The position numbers and the translations under genes were made by a program. Positions 23,680-33,757 of a DNA stretch of 64,000 nucleotides are shown here, piece by piece (the stretch's first letter is position 1; each line of letters opens with the position of its first letter). This stretch comes from Scylla paramamosain (taxonomy: Eukaryota; Arthropoda; Malacostraca; Decapoda; Portunidae). Where the stretch lies: contig NC_087173.1 of NCBI RefSeq assembly GCF_035594125.1, positions 420,001 through 484,000 on the forward strand. The letters are read 5' to 3'. The notes under the pieces were generated by a model, which saw nothing but the letters and a program-made list of their open reading frames with translations, was not told the origin of the DNA and made no database searches.

Positions 23680-25500
23680 GGAGGGGAGGTGAGTGCGCAG
23701 CACCTCCCTACCCCTCCCCAGGGGAGGAAGGCACCGCCTTACCGCCCCCGGGAGAGCAAGGGAGGTGAGTGCACAGCGCTTCCCTTCTCTCCCCTACCTA
23801 ACCCTGGCAAGTCTACGGGCTACCAGGCAAAAATTAATAAAAAAAAAAATAAATAAAATAAAAAAAAATAAAGGTGAGTGCATAGCACTTCTCTTCACCT
23901 AACAGGAAAAAAATAAATGAAAAATAAAGGTAAGTGCATAGCACTCACCTACCACGAAAAAAAAATAAATAAATAAATAAAAAAATAGAAAAAAAAATAA
24001 ATAAAATAAAAATAAATAAAAACCACCGTACCACTTCGGACCTCGGGAGAGCACTTCCCTTCTCTCCCTAAGTCTACGGACTACCACACCAAAAAAGAAT
24101 AAAATATATATATAAGTATAAAGAAAAAAAAAAACAATAAAATAAATAAAAAAAATAAATAAATAAATAAAATGAGTCTGGTAATCAACAATAAATAATA
24201 AAAATAAATCAATACCAACCTGACTGACCCTGACTACTCCAAAGACCACCACCCCACCTGGGAAGCACGGGAGGTGAGTGTGCAGCACCTCCCTACCCTT
24301 CCCTGTCTCCTAGTTTGACTTTGACCAACAATCTGACTCATCCTAGCAACTCCAACTGTTCAGACCACCACCAGTATTCCCCACCCTAGCAACTGATCCT
24401 GGCAAGGTGAGTGCGTAGCACTTCCCGTGACTCATCCTGGCAAATTCTAAAGACTCATCATCCTGACTGACCTTGGGAAGCACGGGAGGTGAGTGTGCAG
24501 CACCTCCCTACCCTTCCCTGTCTCCCAGTTTGACTTCGACCACCAATCTGACTCATCCTACCTACTCCAAAGAGCAACTCCAACTGTACAGACCACCACC
24601 ACCACCCCGCTGATCTTGGCAAGGTGAGTGCGTCGCACTTCGCTGGACTGACCCTGACTGACTAACCCTGGCAACTGACTGGCCTTGGGGAGCATGGGAG
24701 GTGAGTGTGCAGCACCTCCCTACCCTTCCCAGTCTCCCAGTTTGACTTTGACCACCAACCTGACAACTGTACAGACTATCACCACTACCCCTCTGAGGGT
24801 GAGTGCGTAGCACTTCCCTTGACTGACCCTGACTGATTGGCCCCTGGCAGCTCAAAAAACAACCAACCTGACTGACTTACGGATATGTAATCACCAAACT
24901 GACTGGCCCTGAAGAGCATGGGAGGTGAGTGTGCAGCACCTCCCAACACTTCCCAATCTCCCAGTTTGACCTGATTCATCCTGGCAACTTCTAAGAGCAA
25001 CTCCAAATGTACAGACCACCTGTACCTCCTATTCTCTGACCCACTCTGATCGTGATGGTGGTAGCTTCCCTACCACCAGCCTGACTGACCCTGGCAACTC
25101 TAAAAACAACCAATCTGACTGACTTACAAATCTTACTATAATCTGGCAACAGACCACCAAACTGACTGACCCTGGGGAGCATGGGAGGTGAGTGTGCAGC
25201 ACCTTTCTACCCTTCCCAGTCTCCCAGTTTGACTTCCACTATCAACTCCAAATGTACCACCACCACCACCCCTCTAATGTTGGCATGGTGAGTGCGTAGC
25301 ACTTCCCTTGACTGACTAGACCTGACTGACTGACCATGGCAACTCCAAAAACAACCAACCTGACAAATGTAACCTGGGGAGCATGGGAGGTGAGTGTGCA
25401 GCACCTCCCTACCCTTCCCAGTCTTCCACCAACCTAACTTGAATTATGACTGGGTAGCAGGGGAGGTGAGTGTGCAGTACCTCCTACTTTCCCCACTCTG
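23680..25500. repeat. Alternating hairpin-repeat array (copy 1)
   Basis: About 16 copies of GGTGAGTGNNNAGCACYTCCC separated by Pro/Thr-like filler such as CTGACTGACCCTGGCAACTCC. Type B copies read GGGAGGTGAGTGTGCAGCACCTCCC, a perfect 8-bp inverted repeat around a 9-base loop. Type A copies read GGTGAGTGCGTAGCACTTCCC, which pairs with a G-T wobble. From 24268 to 25480 they mostly alternate B, A, B, A; B-to-B spacing is about 218, 211, 224, 263 and 202 bases. The first part (23820-24200) is instead spaced by AAATA-rich sequence. The array begins in the SINE body. Confidence 0.85.
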
Positions 25501-26540
25501 ACTACCCTACCACCAACTCAGACCACCAAACTGACTGTCTTAGAAGAACAAGAACAGGAAGCAACGCCATCAGAGGAAGAAGAAGCAGCAGCAGCAGCAG
25601 CATTACCTCCATCAGAGGATGAAAACAAGAAAAAGAAGCAGAGAAAAAGAACTACCATCACTTTTCTCAGAGGAAGAAGCAGCAGCGTCACCGCCATTGG
25701 AGGAAGAAACATATATATGTAAACTATGACTGGTCAAATCTCCGTTGGCGCCAGACAAAGTTTAGAGAAAGAAAAAAAAAGTTCCAGGGGTCCATGTAAG
25801 GAAAGTACGCTAACTCAGTTAGGGGACTGACTGTGAAAGTGCCAGGAAAGGCTGCTGCTTCAGATATCCACACTTCAACAATGCATGCGAGAATGTTGCT
25901 GTATTAGTTCTCTTTTTCCTTCTTCTTTTTCTTCTCCTGCAGAAGACTGTCTTATTATTCCGTATTTTTTTTCTGATAATATATTCAGTGTTTTTTTTTT
26001 TTTCAATTTTTGCAGCACTTTCACCTTTTCTAAATCCATCCACCCTTTAAATTAAATAAATTTAATACATTTATGTACCCTTGAGCCTTGGACAACTGAT
26101 TACAAAAGAATTACATGAATATCTGACATTTTTCTGTAGTCTTAAGACGCCACATCTCAAACACATGAGGCGCGGGTTGCGTTTGAGTGTACTGTAATAT
26201 ACCAATATAATACATGAATTTGTAATACTTTAATCACAATTTATATCTTTTCATACTAAGCAGTATGGCAACTTACTTCTTCTTCCTCATGACACAGGTC
26301 ATGTCATGTACACTTCCATGTAGCCAACAATTCTGGGTAACCTTTGAAAAATATCATGCATCCTGGTGTGCACCATGCAACCAGGCTGACTTAACCTACG
26401 CCTCTGTAACCTGGACACTTGAACAACTATAAATGCATTTTCTCTATCTTAGCTCCTGCAGGGCCGAGGTGGACAGGTGTTTGTCCAGGATGCCTCGTGT
26501 TACTTCTCACCGCGTGTTTTATCTGTTGGAGATTATTACA
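25501..26540. other. Low-complexity then unique sequence; no gene supported
   Basis: Bases 25545-25720 are AG-rich (GAAGAAGAAGCAGCAGCAGCAGC) and give an acidic/Ala/Lys low-complexity frame ending in TAA at about 25722, which I judge to be repeat-derived. Bases 25740-26540 are AT-rich and unique in the window. Confidence 0.45.
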
Positions 26541-26803
26541 CTAAATATGCTGCTGCTCCTGCTGCTGCTGCTGCTGCTGCTGGTGCTGCTGTTGCCGTCG
26601 CTGATCTTGCTGCTCTTGTTGGTATTGCTGCTTTTCCTTCCTTCCACAACAACAACAACAACAACAAAAGGAGCAACTACTACTACTACTACTAGTTCTA
26701 CTACTACTACTACTAGTACTGCTACTACTACTACTACTACTATTACTACTACTACTGCTACTACTACTACTACTGCTGCTGCTACTACTACTACTATTAA
26801 TAC

Positions 26804-26837
<34 letters not shown>

Positions 26838-26839
26838 TT

Positions 26840-26884
<45 letters not shown>

Positions 26885-26908
26885 GAGTAGTAGTAGTAGT
26901 AGTAGTAG

Positions 26909-26974
<66 letters not shown>

Positions 26975-26992
26975 TACTACTACTACTACTAC
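26541..26992. repeat. Trinucleotide block (CTG, CAA, CTA, ATT, TAG, CTA) with inverted arms
   Basis: Consecutive trinucleotide tracts end in (TAG)n at about 26840-26910 followed by its reverse complement (CTA)n at about 26909-26992, an inverted repeat of about 70 bases per arm. The LTR retrotransposon begins directly after the last CTA and the tract resumes after its 3' LTR. Confidence 0.93.
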
Positions 26993-28319
26993 TGTAGTGC
27001 TGAGAAATTAATTATGTATATTTCTACTTTTTTCCTAGGCTAGGGCCCATGTAGTGTGCGGGGGTGACCAGAATCTCAGTACCATGTGACTAACCCCTCC
27101 CCTTCCCCTCCTCTCCTCAGTGTCCTTTTGTCCTTGCTTTCCCCCCCCCCCTCTCAGCGTCACTGTGTTGACCACTTCTATAACAAATTTACCCCGTGAA
27201 TAAACGTAATTTCTCCTGCTTGGCCAGGTTATAGAGGCGAATTTTTCACCTAATCCCAGAGAATGGGGAGCCCTTAATATGATAAAATTAATTCTATAAT
27301 GGTAAGGTCTTAAACCAGCCCAAACAAATCCCAGATAATTACGCCGCGCCAATGAGGTTGACGAATCTGATAAGTCTTCTTTGCTTCGCTGCCCTGTCAC
27401 CCCTGTTGCTACGCAAGCCGGGAAGAGATACCAGACTTTGACTAATTCCCCAATTGATTTCAAAAGTCCATTGAATTAAACTTCTTAAAGTAACAACTAT
27501 AAAGTAAACAGTAACTTAATTATTCATATTTTTCATCCCTGAACTCACAACCTAGTCGCCCCCCCCCCCACTAAAAACAAAATTATAACTTAATAAATTT
27601 CCCCATTGGAAACCTTTATCCTTAGTTTCCCGCCGATTTCCTCACAAGCAAAGCCAGTCTCTCTCGGATTCTCCTCAGGTGAGCATGCAGTCTGATAGTC
27701 TCCCCCTCCATTCCTGTAATATTAAGTAAGTGTTTATTTAACAATAATTTTACTAAAGCCAGTCTCTCTCGGATTCTCCTCAGACCCTCTTGGATTCCCC
27801 TCAGATATTCCTGTTGATAAACTGTTTCTGAGTGGATAGATATTCGCATTTTTTCGTTCTTTTTTTGTTGGTTTTCTCCACGGGACTAGTGAAACCACCT
27901 GGTTCGAGATCACCGTGTGAGACTGTCCTCAGGTATATACATACTTTTTGGATATATATTTGTTATTTATTTATTTATTCTCTGGTCTCCCCCACAACTC
28001 AGTAGTCGCGAAAATATCTCCATCGTAGTTTTTATGTAATTGAAGAATACGCTACCATTTATTTTGTATTTCTGAATTATGTAACTGAAGAGTACGCTAT
28101 CATTTATTTTGTATTTCTGAATTATGTAACTGAAGAGTACGCTACCATTTATTTTGTATTTCTGAATTGCTTTCTTTTTATTATTATTATTTCGGATTAT
28201 TCCATTATTTATTAAAAATCATAAAAGTGTCAGTATTTGTATTTCTCTTAATCCAGTGATAGGATTTGTAATTATCGTCTGCCACAAGGGAACATCACAC
28301 CCCTTAGAGGGCACTAAAC
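26993..28319 (+). repeat. 5' LTR
   Basis: 1327 bases starting TGTAGTGCTGAG and ending GGGCACTAAAC. The ends are partly inverted (AGTGC against GCACT). It contains three 45-base tandem repeats at 28033-28167 (TATGTAAYTGAAGARTACGC units) and a duplicated AGCCAGTCTCTCTCGGATTC segment at about 27652 and 27757. A minus-strand 142-codon frame within it is not supported as a gene. Immediately downstream, TGGTGAGCAGCGGTGGC (28320) may be a tRNA primer-binding site because it begins with TGG; the tRNA could not be identified. Confidence 0.9.
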
Positions 28320-28385
28320 TGGTGAGCAGCGGTGGCATTTATTTCGCGACTGACCGAAAGAGGTGGAGACTGGAAATAAGTGTAA

Positions 28386-28910
28386 ATGTTGAAGGTGGCA
28401 CTTGTAGGGCATAGCCAGATTCCCCGGCATCTAGAGGTAACAAATGTGCAAATTAGGATATTCAGAGCCCCTGGAGCAAAGGCTAGGACTTTCTTTGAGG
28501 ATGATCGGTTAAATCGAGTACTCGAGTGGCAACATGACTTGACCATCTTGTGGATAGGCAGCAACGACATAGAAACATCTACCAATCCCGCTAGGATTTT
28601 CTCCGATGTTAAGAACATCATCAAAGAAATCACTGCCAAATGCCAATCACTAGTGCATGTCTGCCAAATTGAACCCAGGACCAACCCTAGGGGAATATCA
28701 GTGGAGAAATATAAGAAATTCCAAGTAGGAATCAATAATAGAGTAAAGAGAGCCCTGAAGACCCCAAACATTCATTTTAATAATATTCAATTTGTACAAG
28801 AACTGAGCGAGGATGGTGTTCACTGGGACGAGAGAGGCCAAGCTCAAGTAATCAGTAAGATCAAAAGAGTTATTGAAGGTCACAGTAGCAATAGAGAGGC
28901 AGTGGAGTAG
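28386..28910 (+). CDS. SGNH/GDSL hydrolase-like protein encoded upstream of gag
   Basis: A 174-residue complete frame between the 5' LTR and gag. It shows the blocks of the SGNH hydrolase fold: VALVGHSQ with the candidate nucleophile Ser10 (block I, His replacing the usual Asp of GDS), Gly30 in APGAKA (block II), IGSNDI with Asn60 (block III) and EDGVHWDERGQ with Asp143 and His146 (block V). These are the expected positions of a Ser-Gly-Asn-His catalytic set. Members hydrolyse esters or bind acyl/carbohydrate groups; CR1-type LINE ORF1 proteins carry a related esterase domain. It precedes gag by 118 bases and shares its A-rich base composition, so it appears native to the element. Substrate and role are unknown. 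No signal peptide or membrane segment is seen. Confidence 0.72.
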   Translation: MLKVALVGHSQIPRHLEVTNVQIRIFRAPGAKARTFFEDDRLNRVLEWQHDLTILWIGSNDIETSTNPARIFSDVKNIIKEITAKCQSLVHVCQIEPRTNPRGISVEKYKKFQVGINNRVKRALKTPNIHFNNIQFVQELSEDGVHWDERGQAQVISKIKRVIEGHSSNREAVE

Positions 28911-29028
28911 AACACATTGTCCTGGAAGAAGAAAACCTGAGCGCATACTGTGTATCGCAGGTCACCTAACAATCACCCTGAGATATTGTGTTCTACACCC
29001 AGTACGTTAAACTTCCATGTGAGCAAAG

Positions 29029-30144
29029 ATGACTGATAATGTTCGCCTCCCAAGGGGTGGATTAGACCCGTGGCAGGACTTAATGGATCATAACACCAGA
29101 GAGAGCCTGGGAGCAGTTAAACATGAAAGTAAAGGGAAAGACTTGAACACTTTAGAACAGGAAGTAGAGGAACTAAAGCAAATCTTAAATCAACAAAATC
29201 AGGTAATTGGGCGTTTGGCTAACATCCCTAATTTACACAGAGCACCTAGCACTCCCACCAAACCCCGAGATATCCCAATTCTTGAACTCCACCACCTACA
29301 AGGTCTTGACTCAACTACCCAATTGCAAATTTTCATTGAACTGGTGGAGCAAAGTAGCAATGAGGACACCCGCAAAGTGCAAATTGCAAAGAGTAGGGTC
29401 AGCAGCGAGCTCGCGGCTCTCATACATAACCATCAAACCTTACATCATTGTCACACCTGGAATAGTATTAAACAATTGCTTCTATCACAATTCTCCCAAG
29501 AGGTTAACTTTGACAGGGCGTGGAGAGACATAGACGCACAGACATATGATTGGGTAGAATCTCCCCAAGCATTTGCCAACAAATTCACTTGCAAATATGC
29601 CACTCTAGAGACGAGCTTTCCAGGAGAGAAACTCCCTAAATGTAAGAAAATTATCAAAAGAAAGTTGTGGCAGGGCTTAACCCAAGAAGCAAAGGCTAGA
29701 CTAGAAGGTTTCCTGGATGAGGATTATCCTCTTGATAAATTTATTGACAGGGTAGAACATGAGCGCCAACTGCTCGAGGCTGCCCATACTTCCCCCATTG
29801 CTAGAATTAAACCTGAACTGGAAAAATCTAATTCAAAACTCATTGGTAGCCCTGACCCAATAACTCAAAATCCCCCAGACCTAACAAATGCAACATCCAA
29901 GGAATCAAAGGAAATTTGGGAACTTAAGCAGCAGATTAAAAGTCTCACTGATCAAGTAGGAAGGTTGAGAACCTCCCCCTCTCCAACACAACCCGCTAAA
30001 TATTGCTCACACTGTCGAACCCATAGTCACACGCTGAGAGAGTGCTGGAGAAAACCTGCCCGTGGATCATGCTTTGACTGTAGACAGCATGGGTGCTGGA
30101 GAGGAAATAAAAACTGCCCCGGAAAACCAAATCAGAATATATGA
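29029..30144 (+). CDS. gag: Gag-like nucleocapsid precursor
   Basis: 371 residues. A coiled-coil-like segment (about 42-62, LEQEVEELKQIL) is followed by a capsid-like helical region (about 85-245) and a C-terminal zinc-knuckle region. The first knuckle, C326-x2-C-x4-H-x4-C (CSHCRTHSHTLREC), is canonical. The second (CFDCRQHGCWRGNKNC) has Cys where His is expected. Gag would package element RNA in virus-like particles. The frame ends in TGA at 30142-30144, followed by C, and pol continues in the same frame without a new start nearby, consistent with stop-codon readthrough. The ATG at 29029 follows AGCAAAG (A at -3). Confidence 0.88.
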   Translation: MTDNVRLPRGGLDPWQDLMDHNTRESLGAVKHESKGKDLNTLEQEVEELKQILNQQNQVIGRLANIPNLHRAPSTPTKPRDIPILELHHLQGLDSTTQLQIFIELVEQSSNEDTRKVQIAKSRVSSELAALIHNHQTLHHCHTWNSIKQLLLSQFSQEVNFDRAWRDIDAQTYDWVESPQAFANKFTCKYATLETSFPGEKLPKCKKIIKRKLWQGLTQEAKARLEGFLDEDYPLDKFIDRVEHERQLLEAAHTSPIARIKPELEKSNSKLIGSPDPITQNPPDLTNATSKESKEIWELKQQIKSLTDQVGRLRTSPSPTQPAKYCSHCRTHSHTLRECWRKPARGSCFDCRQHGCWRGNKNCPGKPNQNI

Positions 30145-32970
30145 CTCACCCAGGGATTCACATCCCCCGCTATCAATCTCATAGTTAACAAGAAAATTCT
30201 TAAAGCTGTCATTGACACTGGTAGCGGCTATACTTTAATCACAGAGGCTGCGGTAGAGAAATTAGAAGGAACTATATCACAAAGGCGAGCAGTACCTATA
30301 CTACAAGGGGTAACTGGTTCACCCTTACGAATCTTGGGGATGACCTTACTAGAGATAGGAGTAGGTGAAGAGACTATACACAAACAATGGTGCCCTGTAG
30401 TCCCGAATAGCTACCTTGACGCTGACGTCTTACTCGGGACAGACATACTTTCACAAGCTCCTTTTCAATGGAATGGTAAGACAAATACAGTAAAGTGGGG
30501 TAAAACCACATACCTTGTTAATCATATCAAAAGGCAGAAAGGCAAGGTGGAACGAGTTCACGAGGTACCTATTCTTCCTACCACTCCCAGTCAAACAGAA
30601 CACATCCGTCTAACTCATACCATCAAACTCGATCCCTACCGAGCTCAGTTTCTTCCTATCTCGGTGAAAGAAAACCCAGGAGAAACTTTGTTAATCCAGC
30701 CTCAGCCATGTTTAACGCCTAATCATCACCCCTTGATTGTGACAGTAGATGAGAATAAAAAGGTCCCCCTCCCATTTATTAATGATACTAAGGGCCGGAA
30801 AACAATCAAACCAGGAACCCTATTAGGCACTTTTGAAAACATCTCCTCCCCGATGATCAGAGTCATCCACCAAAAGCAAGCCACTCCTTCCCTAGAAATC
30901 CACAATGATCTGTTGCCACACAACGACCAAACAAGGTGTCAGGAATCAAAGAGTAGGCCACAAAGACTCGAGGAGTTGATAAGACAACAGAAATGGAGTA
31001 ACCTTACTAGAGAGCAGAAAACAATCTTAAAAAATATCATTCTCAATCACCATGATTTATTCATAGTAGACAAAAACGAACTTGGATTAATGAAAGGGCC
31101 TCCTGCTAAAATTAATATCTCTAATCCAGAGCCTAGTCGTGGTCCTAGGTACCGATACCCTGAGGAAGCAAAAACCCTGATATCAAACATGTTAACAGAT
31201 ATGGAGAACAGAGATATTATTGAAAAATCTACATCTGCATGGCTCTCTCCTATAGTATTAGTCAATAAACCGGATGGAAGTAAAAGAATGTGCCTTGACT
31301 ACCGACATGTCAACAAACACCTAACTACTGATATTTACCCGCTTCCCCGCCTAAAAGAATTAGTTGAACAAGCAGCTGGCCATCAGTTCTATGCCACGCT
31401 AGATATGAGGGAGGCTTATTTTCAAATTCTATTGGAGGAAGGTAGCAGAGACCTCACAGCCTTCAGTGATGGGGTGACTCTCTATAGGTTTAAAAGGCTA
31501 CCTTTTGGATTAAGCTGTTCTCCAGCTATCTTTACTAGACATATGGCCTCATTGTTAGCTCCTCTCGTGAAGAAGGGTTGGATGAAAAATTACTTAGACG
31601 ACCTAATCATTTGGGCTTCAGACTTCACCACACTCAGCGAAAGACTCAGTGAAACTTTCGCTTTACTTAAAGAAAACGGAGTCAAGCTTAACTTATCTAA
31701 ATGCGAAATGGCAAAGACTGAAGTTACGTTTCTTGGTCATAAAATTTCACAAGAAGGTAGTCAACCCGACCCAAAGAATGTAGAGGCAGTATTGGAAATG
31801 AAACCGCCCACTAAGGTCAAGGAAGTGAGACGATTTTTAGGTATGGCAGGATTTTATAGGAAACACATCAGTAATTTCGCTCAAATAGCCACTCCACTTA
31901 CCAACCTAACGAAAAAAGATCAACCTTTCCTTTGGACAGACAAGTGTCAGGAGGCATTCGATACCTTAAAAAGATCTCTTGCCCAGGCCCCTATACTAGC
32001 GAGAGCGCAAAGTAACCAGCCGTTCATGTTAACAACTGATGCCAGTAATACCCACATAGGAGGCGTCTTAAGTCAAACTCAGGAGGATGGGTCCGTCAGA
32101 CCTTTGGGCTATTTTTCAAAAAAATTAAACTCCACTGAGAATAGGTACTCAGCTACAGATAAAGAAGCCTTGGCAGTACTTCTCTCTTGTAGACACTTCC
32201 ATCATTATTTGTGGGGAACTAGCTTCACTATATTCACAGATCATCAGCCCCTTACTAGTATATTCAAAAGAAAGACCAAATCTGCCAGGATGAACCGCTG
32301 GATACTAGAGATGAGAGAATACCAGTACAACATCCAATATGTGAAGGGAAAGTATAACTACGTGGCCGATCAGCTCTCTCGCCCAGTGAGGATCATTCAG
32401 CGATGTCCTACTCCAAACTATTTAGGCCTGACTTTAGAACAAATCAAGATTCAACAAAGGGAAGAAATTAAGTGGAGAGACATGATAGAGTATCTGGAAG
32501 GAGGGTCTATACCTACCAAAAAGTATCATAAGAGTATATTGCACCAGTTCACTATAATTGATGAGTTGCTGTACTACGCTAAGGAAAACATTGATGGCAG
32601 CATTCATTATTCATTGGTAGTTCCTCAGGTTCTGATTCCTAAAGCTTTAGAACATGCACATGAGCTTTCTGGCCACCTGGGTCAGAAAAAGACAATTAAA
32701 AAGGCCGAAGAATTGTTTTACTGGTGTAATCTCAAGTTTGACGTAACCCAGTACGTAAAGAATTGCCTTACCTGTCAAAGATTTAAAACCTCTCCAGGGT
32801 TACAGCAGCCTTATCAGGAATTACCTTCAGTAGAGAAGCCCTTAGATAGGATAGGTATAGACCTGACGGATATGATTGCAGGCAGTGGTGGCTACCGATA
32901 TGTGTTGACTATCGTAGATCACTTTAGCCGATTTGTGAAGTTCTATCCACTCAAAAAACAAACTATCAGA
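30145..32970 (+). CDS. pol: Pol: protease, reverse transcriptase, RNase H, start of integrase
   Basis: Open in the gag frame directly after the UGA. The aspartic protease motif AVIDTGSGYTLI is at 30205-30240. RT shows LDYRHVNKH, YATLDMREAYFQI (motif A), RLPFGLSCSPAIF (motif B) and YLDD (31591-31602). RNase H begins at LTTDASNTHIGG (about 32029) with YSATDKEALAVL and FTDHQPL. The integrase zinc domain is H-x-HELSGH through CLTCQRF (about 32653-32790), and the catalytic core starts at DRIGIDLTDM with its first Asp. At about 32966-32975 the frame is lost; the continuation lies in a different frame. The first internal ATG is at 30340, inside the protease, so expression must come through gag. Confidence 0.9.
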
Positions 32971-33757
32971 GGGAATTGTAGAGGCGCTGCAGCAGTACAT
33001 TACCGACTTCGGGACTCCTCACTCCATCGTCCTGGACAACGGGGGCGAGTTCACCTCCCAGATCTTCCAACAATTCTGCCAGCAACACCTCATCACCCTC
33101 TGTTACACCACTCCCTACCACCCGCAAGGGAACGCCATCACCGAACGACTCCATCGCACGCTCAAATCCATCTTGGCTTCCATGTGCCGAGGTTACCCGC
33201 TACGGTGGCCTCGCCTACTCCCTGTGTGTCAGGCCACTATGAATGCCGCCGTCCATACCAGTATCGCCCAACAACCTTTCTTCGCGTTTTTCTCCCGGCA
33301 TGCGCCCCGAGTGGTGGGTGCCAGGCTACCCGCAGTTGATGGTGACGAGCAAGACGTGGATGTGGTCCGCCGGCTGATCCGGGAAACACACGAGAAAATG
33401 ACTCGGAAATACCGTAATGCGGCCAACAGGAAACGCAAGGAGCAGAAGGTAGACATTGGGGCGTTGGTGTGGGTGAAGCGAGAAACTACAGAGTCAGGAG
33501 TGTGTAAGAAACTGTGTGTTCGTTGGGACGGCCCATATAAGGTGGTGGAAGTTTTAAGAGGAGGCGGTGGTTATGTGGTGAAAGACCCTTTCTCGGGAAA
33601 GATGGTGCAAAGAGCGGCAGAAAAGATCAAACAGTTTCACAGTGAGGAAGAGTACGTAGTTGCAGCTCAAGACACAGTGTTCCAACCTGATATAGAAACT
33701 GAAGTGTTACCGCCTAGAGTGCGTAACCGTCCCAGACGCTATATTGAGGAATGTTAA
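32971..33757 (+). CDS. pol: Pol: rest of integrase, in a different frame
   Basis: In the frame of the 33173-33757 ORF, readable from about 32972, the integrase core continues with VLDNGGEF (second catalytic Asp) and YHPQGNAITERLH (catalytic Glu). The C-terminal region has a GPY-type motif (RWDGPYKVVEVL at about 33520) and ends at TAA 33755-33757. It is displaced by one base from the upstream pol frame. Base composition changes abruptly here: the upstream pol is A-rich, this part is GC-rich with many C- and G-ending codons. This suggests the 3' part of pol came from another element by recombination. No chromodomain was recognised. Confidence 0.82.

Noticed and set aside
24562..25006. Minus-strand frames with repeated VGRCCTLTS segments through the hairpin array
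   Set aside because: Periodic translation of the tandem DNA repeat; no start context, no domain, and the frame changes between repeats.
23680..25500. CRISPR array
   Set aside because: The repeats are diverged, alternate in type and have spacers of irregular length that are themselves repetitive; the genome is clearly eukaryotic.
25440..25724. Acidic/Ala/Lys-rich open frame on the plus strand
   Set aside because: Composition follows GAA/GCA simple repeats and the frame starts within the hairpin array; no independent sign of a gene.
26433..27011. 192-codon frame beginning MHFLYLSSC
   Set aside because: After the first 35 residues it is only Leu, Thr, Ile and Ser runs from trinucleotide repeats, and it reads into the LTR.
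27035..27463. 142-codon minus-strand ORF in the LTR, also present at 34528-34914
   Set aside because: It is antisense within the LTR, lacks any recognisable domain and is truncated by a homopolymer length change between the LTRs. Conservation is explained by LTR identity.
28304..28771. 155-codon minus-strand ORF
   Set aside because: Shadow of the SGNH-like ORF on the opposite strand.
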